64,000 nucleotides of DNA from Zhihengliuella salsuginis (lineage in GTDB: Bacteria > Actinomycetota > Actinomycetes > Actinomycetales > Micrococcaceae): contig NZ_BMXK01000001.1 of NCBI RefSeq assembly GCF_014651715.1, forward strand, positions 310,001 through 374,000, in the 5' to 3' direction. Positions 59,276 through 64,000 of this stretch are shown here, in pieces. Both the position numbers and the translations under genes were made by a program. The notes beneath the pieces were generated by a model that had not been told where the DNA came from, did no database searches, and saw only the letters and a list, made by a program, of their open reading frames with translations. How positions within the stretch are numbered: the first letter of the stretch is position 1; each line of letters starts with the position of its first letter.

Positions 59276-60994
59276 CTACCGGACGCCGGCCAGATCCTCC
59301 CCGGCGATGTGGCCGAAGGTCAGTGCGGGGCCGAGGTTGATGCCGCCGGCGGGGTAGTGCCCGCCCATGACGGAGGCCTGGTCGTTGCCGACCGCGTAGA
59401 GCCCGGGGACCGGGCGGCCGTCGGTGCCGAGGACGCGGGCGCGCGGGTCGACATCGATACCGGCGAAGGTGCCGAAGCTGCCCGGGACGACCTTCACGGC
59501 GTAGAACGGGCCCTTCTCGAGCGGGGCCAGCGACGGGTTCGGCCCGACCTTCGGGTCGCCGCCGTAGCGGTTGAACTCCGTCGAGCCGCGCCCGAAGTCG
59601 GGGTCCTCGCCGCGGCGCGCGTCCGCGTTGAACCGCTCGACGGTCTCGCGCAGCCGGTCCGGGTCGATCCCGCACGCGGCGGCCAGGTCTTCGAGGGTCC
59701 TCCCTTTCTTGAGGTAGCCCGAGCGCACGTAGGGGAACAGCGGCACGGGCCGGGGCTTGGCCATTCCCAGCGGGTAGCGGCGGACGAACCGGGCGTCGGC
59801 GACCAGCCACGACTCGACGGGCTCGCCGTCGGGGGTGGCCCGGAAGAGGGCGTCGACGTAGTCGTAGTAGCCGTCGGCCTCGTTGACGAAGCGCCTCCCG
59901 TCGGCGCGCACGCCGATGCTGCCGGGCTTCGCGCGGTCCATGATGTGCGGGAAGGTCCCGGTACGCCCGTTCGCGTACGGGACGAGGGAGACGGGGCACC
60001 AGGCGGCGGGCGAGGCGACGTCGGTCTTGAAGCGTCCGCCGACGGCGAGGGCCAGGTCGAGCCCGGCCCCTGCGGCCTCGGCGGGGGCGAGCGTCCAGTG
60101 CTCGGCGCCGGTGGGGGTCTTCGGGAACAGCTCGCGGCGGCGCGCGGCGTCCTGCGGGAAGCCGCCCGTGGCCAGGACGACCCCGCGCGCCGCATTGACC
60201 GTGTACGGGCCGTCGGGCCCGTACACCTCGGCCCCGACGACGGCGCCGGCGTCGTCCGTGAGGAGCCTCCGGGCGGCCGTGGAGACGCGGATGTCGACCC
60301 CGAGGTCGTCCGCCGACTTCAGCAGCCGGCCCGTGAGCGCGGTGCCGTTGACCAGCTGCATGTTGCGCCGGTGCACGGCCAGATCGACGAGGTGCGGCAG
60401 GAACCGTCTGGCAGCGTGGAGCAGCCCGGGGAGGCTGCCCCGGGAAGCGGAGAGGAACTTCGCCAGGTCCGGCCCGGCCATGATGCCCATGCCCAGGAAG
60501 GACGTCTCGTAGAGCTGGTGGCGCATCTTGGCGCGCAGTTCCGGGCGGAGGTTTCGGGCGTTGTAGGGCGAGGGGCCCACCGAGCGGTGGCCGGTGCCGG
60601 CTCCCGGCGTCCTGCCGTAGACGTCCCGGATGTTGACGCCGGGCGTGAACTGCAGGGAGGTCTTCTGCTGGAAGAAGTCGACCATCCGGGGCGCGGCCTC
60701 GAGGAACGCCTCGACGCGCCCGGCGTCGTAGTCCGCACCGAGCCGGTGGCGCAGGTAGGTGCGGAACTCCTCGCGGTCCTCGTCGACGCCGTCGGCCCTG
60801 GCCAGGGGGTTCCCGGGCGCCCAGGCCCAGCCGCCGGACCAGGACGTGGCGCCCCCGCAGACGGCCGCTTTCTCCACCACCAGGACCTTGAGCCCGTGGT
60901 GGGCGGCGGTGACCGCGGCGGACAGGCCGCCGGCGCCGGAGCCGACGACGAGCACGTCGACGTCGAGGGTCGAGGGGGTGGGGGCAGGGGTCAT
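59276..60994 (-). CDS. FAD-dependent oxidoreductase, KstD/fumarate-reductase-like
   Basis: A 572-residue flavoprotein. VVGSGAGGLSAAVTAAHHG (about residues 16-34) is the FAD Rossmann motif; KAAVCGGATSWSGGWAWAPG (about 43-62) and the C-terminal SVMGGHYPAGGINLGPALTF region are characteristic of 3-ketosteroid Delta1-dehydrogenase-like and fumarate reductase flavoproteins. It likely inserts or removes a double bond next to a carbonyl. ATG 60992-60994. It is the last gene after an isomerase and a Gfo/Idh/MocA gene on the same strand. Confidence 0.88.
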   Translation of the reverse strand: MTPAPTPSTLDVDVLVVGSGAGGLSAAVTAAHHGLKVLVVEKAAVCGGATSWSGGWAWAPGNPLARADGVDEDREEFRTYLRHRLGADYDAGRVEAFLEAAPRMVDFFQQKTSLQFTPGVNIRDVYGRTPGAGTGHRSVGPSPYNARNLRPELRAKMRHQLYETSFLGMGIMAGPDLAKFLSASRGSLPGLLHAARRFLPHLVDLAVHRRNMQLVNGTALTGRLLKSADDLGVDIRVSTAARRLLTDDAGAVVGAEVYGPDGPYTVNAARGVVLATGGFPQDAARRRELFPKTPTGAEHWTLAPAEAAGAGLDLALAVGGRFKTDVASPAAWCPVSLVPYANGRTGTFPHIMDRAKPGSIGVRADGRRFVNEADGYYDYVDALFRATPDGEPVESWLVADARFVRRYPLGMAKPRPVPLFPYVRSGYLKKGRTLEDLAAACGIDPDRLRETVERFNADARRGEDPDFGRGSTEFNRYGGDPKVGPNPSLAPLEKGPFYAVKVVPGSFGTFAGIDVDPRARVLGTDGRPVPGLYAVGNDQASVMGGHYPAGGINLGPALTFGHIAGEDLAGVR

Positions 60995-61029
60995 GTCGGG
61001 GCTCCGTTTCGTGGTGGGGTGTCGGCCGC

Positions 61030-61917
61030 TCATGCGTCGGCCCGGGGATCGACGGCGGGCGCCGTCGCGTTCTGCGCGCGGAGGGCGTCGGCCTCGTCGA
61101 GGACCGCGACCGCGGCCTCCATGAGCCGGCGGGCCCATTCGGCGTCGCCGATCCTCGCCACCGCCGCCTCCGACGGGGTCTCGACGCTCACCGGCACTGA
61201 GGCCGGGAGGGCGGCGAGGACCTCGGCGATCCGGAAGTCGCCCGAGCCCGGGATGCCGCGCTCCGAACGGGACTCGGCGACGAGTCCGGCGCGGTCCGCG
61301 GGAGGGGCCGCCGGACCGTCGCAGATCTGGACCATCTGGACCAGGTCGGCGGCGGCGGCCAGCTCCTCCAGCGTGCCGCCGAAGCGGCGGAGGTGCAGGG
61401 TGTCGACCACGATCCGGCACCCCGCCGGCCGGGCCAGGGCGGCGGCCGCGGGCAGGGAGTCGACCGCCTGGTAGGAGATCGGCTCGAGCGTCGGAACTAT
61501 CCCGTGGTCGCGGCCGTCCTCTGCCATCCGGGCCACCGTGTCGGCGAGCCGGAGGCGGTCCGGGTCGCTCGCGGCGACGGTGAGCCCGGTGGCGCCCAGC
61601 GCCGCGCCGGCCTCCATCATCCGCAGCCACGCCTCCCGCTGGTCGCCGCCGTCGAGGAGCAGGAACTCGGCATCGCGGACCCGGGTCCCGGTGTCGCGCA
61701 GCCGGGCCAGCGTCTCGGCCTGCAGCGGGGAGCCGGGCCGGAGGTCGTAGGCGCGTTCGGCGCCGGTCACCGGGCGGACGCGTACGCCGACGAAGTCGAA
61801 CCCGGCCCCGGCGGCCCGTCGCACCAGGTCCGGCGGCGCGGTGCCCACGAGTGAGAGCTGGGCGAGGCCCAGCGGGGGACGGGCGTGCTCGGATCCTCTG
61901 GAGAGGCTGTGGTCCAC
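61030..61917 (-). CDS. TIM-barrel sugar isomerase/epimerase-like protein
   Basis: A 295-residue AP-endonuclease-2 / xylose-isomerase-like TIM barrel (COG1082). PTLEPISYQAVDSLPAAAAL and RIVVDTLHLRRFGG (about residues 130-175) carry likely metal ligands (Glu, Asp, His), with SVETPSEAA near the end giving another Glu. Such enzymes include epimerases, dehydratases and inosose/dehydroshikimate dehydratases. GTG 61915-61917 follows AGGAG by six bases. It lies 9 bp after the Gfo/Idh/MocA gene and 35 bp before the flavoprotein, so the three form an operon. Confidence 0.85.
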   Translation of the reverse strand: MDHSLSRGSEHARPPLGLAQLSLVGTAPPDLVRRAAGAGFDFVGVRVRPVTGAERAYDLRPGSPLQAETLARLRDTGTRVRDAEFLLLDGGDQREAWLRMMEAGAALGATGLTVAASDPDRLRLADTVARMAEDGRDHGIVPTLEPISYQAVDSLPAAAALARPAGCRIVVDTLHLRRFGGTLEELAAAADLVQMVQICDGPAAPPADRAGLVAESRSERGIPGSGDFRIAEVLAALPASVPVSVETPSEAAVARIGDAEWARRLMEAAVAVLDEADALRAQNATAPAVDPRADA

Positions 61918-61926
61918 GGGATTCTC

Positions 61927-63081
61927 CTAACGGCTTGCGGGCTGCGCGGCCGCGCGGGCCGTGACGTCGGACGGCGCCACCGGCACGCCGGGAGGGAACG
62001 GGGCGAAGCGGACCGGCTCGCCGGTGCGCGCCGCCTCGTAGACGGCGAGCAGGATGCGCAGGGAGGTGGTGGCGGTCCGGCCGGTGACGGCCGGGGCGTC
62101 GTGGCGGGCGAGCGCCTCGACGAAGTCGCGGATCTGGCTCGTGTGGTGCGGGACCAGCGCGGCGTTGATCGTGGACAGGTCGACGTCGGGTGCGGCGTCC
62201 GCGGGGTGCGCCGGGCTGGACCGGACCGTGCCGTCCGCGGCCATCAGGGTGACCCGGCCGTCGGACCCCTCGGGGAATTCGCTGAGCTCCGCCGTCGCGC
62301 CGGTGGAACCGGTGATGCGGATCTGGACGCCCAGGGCCGGCGAAGCGGCGGTGGAGGCGGCCAGCGTGGCCATGGCCCCGGACGTGAACTTGATGACCGC
62401 GGCGGCCGAGTCCTCGACGTCGATGTGCTCCCCGTGCTTGAACGTGTTGATGGCGCCGTAGACCTCGGCGACCTCGCCCATGTACCACTGGAGCAGGTCG
62501 ATGTAGTGGATGGCCTGCGTCATCAGGACGCCGCCGCCGTCGGACTCCCAGGTGCCGCGCCAGGCGTCCTGCGCGTAGTACCCCGGATCGCGGTGCAGCA
62601 GGACGGAGACGTGCCCGAGGACCGGGGTGCCCAGGGAGCCGTCGTCGATCGCGGCCCGCACGCGCTGCGCGGCGGGCCAGAAGCGGCGCTGGAACAGCAC
62701 GCCGAGTTCGACCCCGGCAGAGTCGCACGCGGCGGTCATCCGCTCGGCGGCGGCCATGTCGACGGCGACGGGCTTCTCGCACAGCACGTGGACGCCCGCG
62801 GCCGCGGACTCGAGGACCACCGCCTCGTGCGTCGGGTGCGGCGTGCACACCGAGACCACATCCAGCCCCAGGGCCAGCAGCGCGGGGACGGAGTCGACGG
62901 CGTGCTCGACGTCCCAGGCCTCGGCGGTGGCTTGGGCGCGGGCCGGGTCGACGTCGCACACGCCCACCACCCGGGCCCCGTCCAGCCCGGCGAAGGCCTC
63001 CAGGTGGTTGCGGCTGATCCTGCCGCAGCCGACGATGCCGACGCGGAGCGTGCGGGAGGTGGCGGACGGGGGCAGGTGCAC
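61927..63081 (-). CDS. Gfo/Idh/MocA-family oxidoreductase
   Basis: A 384-residue NAD(P)-dependent oxidoreductase: RVGIVGCGRISRNHLEAFAG (about residues 12-31) is the nucleotide-binding motif and VLCEKPVAVDM (about 97-107) has the family's EKP catalytic lysine. YIDLLQWYMGEVAEVYG marks the second domain. Family members dehydrogenate sugars, inositols or amino sugars. GTG 63079-63081 follows AAAGG eight bases upstream. First gene of the isomerase-flavoprotein operon, downstream of the IclR gene. Confidence 0.9.
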   Translation of the reverse strand: MHLPPSATSRTLRVGIVGCGRISRNHLEAFAGLDGARVVGVCDVDPARAQATAEAWDVEHAVDSVPALLALGLDVVSVCTPHPTHEAVVLESAAAGVHVLCEKPVAVDMAAAERMTAACDSAGVELGVLFQRRFWPAAQRVRAAIDDGSLGTPVLGHVSVLLHRDPGYYAQDAWRGTWESDGGGVLMTQAIHYIDLLQWYMGEVAEVYGAINTFKHGEHIDVEDSAAAVIKFTSGAMATLAASTAASPALGVQIRITGSTGATAELSEFPEGSDGRVTLMAADGTVRSSPAHPADAAPDVDLSTINAALVPHHTSQIRDFVEALARHDAPAVTGRTATTSLRILLAVYEAARTGEPVRFAPFPPGVPVAPSDVTARAAAQPASR

Positions 63082-63200
63082 GGCGGGGCCTTTCGAAGCG
63101 GATCCGGCCGGGGTGTGTTTCCGGCCGCCGTTCGAGCCTAGGGACCGTGTGGCGACGATGGGCCGTATTGCCCGTTGAACGGAATTAGGTCCCCGCGGTG

Positions 63201-64000
63201 TTACGGCCCGAGGCGCAGCCAGGGCCTCGATCCGCCGGTCCGCCGCTCGGCGCCCATCGACCGGGACAGCGACCGACCGGCGGCGACGAGTACCGGGACC
63301 ACCAGCTGGGCGTTGTCCTCGAGCAGCGGCACGACGACGGTGATCGCGCCGATGACGGCGTTGCCCGCCCCGAAGACGGGGACGGCGTAGGCCACGTTCT
63401 CGTCCACCAGCACGCCAGGCAGCCGGATGCAGCCGTGCTCGCGGATCTCGGCCAGCCGGGCGCGGATCCTGCCGGGATCCGTCTCGGTCCGCGGCGTCGT
63501 CCGCTCCAGCGGCGCGGCCAGGAAGCGCTCCTGGACGTCCGCCGGGGCGTGGGCGGCCATGGCGAGGCCGGCCGAGGTCGTGTGCATGTCCAGCCGGCCC
63601 GCGACCTCGGCGAGATCCACGGCGCTGCCGTGCCGGTCCAGCACTTCGAGGTACAGGACCGTGAAGTTCTCGAAGCGCGGCACGGAGAGCGAGACGTGCT
63701 GACGCAGCGCCGCGTGGACGCCGTCGAGCACGGGCAGGCCGAGCCGGCGGAACTCCTCCGCCGGGTTCGAGCGGGCGGCGAGCTCCCACATCCGCACGCC
63801 CACGCCGAATCGTCCCTCGCGGTCCCGCTCGAGCAGGCCCGCGGACAGCAGCTCGGTGGTGAGCCGGTGCGTGGTCGTGTTGGGCAGGCCGGCGGCCCGT
63901 GCCAGCTCGCTGACCGTCAGCCGCGGGGCGTCCCGTTCGAAGGCGCCCAGAATCCTGACGATCCGGTCGATGACCGATTCGCCCGATGCCGAATTGGCCA
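63201..64000 (-). CDS. IclR-family regulator, 5' end at window edge
   Basis: About 266 residues are visible. The N-terminus reads ANSASGESVIDRIVRILGA directly from the last bases, and the two preceding bases TG at 63999-64000 suggest the start codon straddles the window end. The winged helix (SELARAAGLPNTTTHRLTTE) is followed by the IclR effector domain (SVPRFENFTVLYLEVLDRHG ... VAYAVPVFGAGNAVIGAITV). It precedes the Gfo/Idh/MocA gene by 119 bp on the same strand, so it probably controls that operon. Confidence 0.88.
   Translation of the reverse strand, partial: ANSASGESVIDRIVRILGAFERDAPRLTVSELARAAGLPNTTTHRLTTELLSAGLLERDREGRFGVGVRMWELAARSNPAEEFRRLGLPVLDGVHAALRQHVSLSVPRFENFTVLYLEVLDRHGSAVDLAEVAGRLDMHTTSAGLAMAAHAPADVQERFLAAPLERTTPRTETDPGRIRARLAEIREHGCIRLPGVLVDENVAYAVPVFGAGNAVIGAITVVVPLLEDNAQLVVPVLVAAGRSLSRSMGAERRTGGSRPWLRLGP

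Noticed and set aside
1-64000. CRISPR arrays, tRNA or rRNA genes, or intact insertion sequences
   Set aside because: No regularly spaced direct repeats, no tRNA cloverleaf with CCA-end context and no transposase with flanking terminal repeats were recognised by eye; a tool search could still find a degenerate element.

Overview
The window is high-GC, gene-dense DNA with many GTG starts, 1-4 nt operon overlaps (ATGA, GTGA, TGATG), a DtxR/IdeR-type iron box, a Zur-like box beside an alternative L36 gene, and LldR/LutABC lactate genes. Together these point to an actinomycete, most likely a Micrococcales (Arthrobacter-like) chromosome; the genus cannot be fixed from the sequence alone. No rRNA, tRNA, CRISPR array, phage or intact insertion sequence was seen. 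The window opens just downstream of a gene's terminator and ends inside an IclR-family gene.

Layout. 0-7.4 kb: a divergent catabolic cluster (histidinol-dehydrogenase-like enzyme, SDR, HpcH/HpaI aldolase on one strand; tandem NTF2/SnoaL-like protein, bicupin, nitrilase and a LacI regulator on the other) with two matching operator-like sites just downstream of two facing promoters. 7.4-13.2 kb: a poorly coding gap, a Q/G/Y-rich protein, a LysR regulator with a doubtful start, an MHS-type transporter, and an M20 amidohydrolase. 13.2-24.6 kb: L-rhamnose catabolism (LacI regulator, rhaI, fused aldolase-dehydrogenase, rhaB, plus a separate MFS transporter and mutarotase) linked by a shared TTGAAWCGWTTCAA-like operator; between them lie a DUF559-type gene bracketed by two long inverted repeats, two DinB proteins and a WYL regulator. 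24.7-30.5 kb: lactate utilisation (lutABC, lactate permease, FadR-type LldR) with TGGTCNGACCA operators.

30.5-41.6 kb: membrane protein plus YtrA-like GntR regulator, HtaA-domain protein, EamA exporter, a TetR / protein-tyrosine-phosphatase / PhnE-PhnC-PhnD operon, DUF4395 plus thioredoxin pair, NAD(P)-binding protein, secreted M14 carboxypeptidase, and a thymidylate-kinase-like protein. 41.7-43.0 kb: rpmJ2 and a CobW-like protein without a Walker A motif, sharing a Zur-like box. 43.1-47.5 kb: a three-gene cassette (small protein, large DUF1023-type alpha/beta hydrolase with a WXG-like N-terminus, lipoprotein) and an AlkD-like repair protein. 47.6-50.9 kb: ferric-siderophore binding protein and two FecCD permeases around a DtxR box, with no ATPase. 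51.0-57.4 kb: acyl-CoA ligase, ADP-ribosylglycohydrolase, OpuC-type osmoprotectant ABC system and a GNAT. 57.5-64 kb: FCD regulator and Tat-lipoprotein intradiol-dioxygenase-like enzyme, then a KstD-like flavoprotein, TIM-barrel isomerase, Gfo/Idh/MocA dehydrogenase and IclR regulator that look like one catabolic unit.

Overall this is a nutrient-acquisition and catabolism region of a saprophytic actinomycete. The best candidates for undescribed biology are the 0-7.4 kb and 59.2-64 kb catabolic clusters, the phosphonate-type transporter with a tyrosine phosphatase, the P-loop-less CobW homologue under a Zur-like box, and the DUF1023 cassette.
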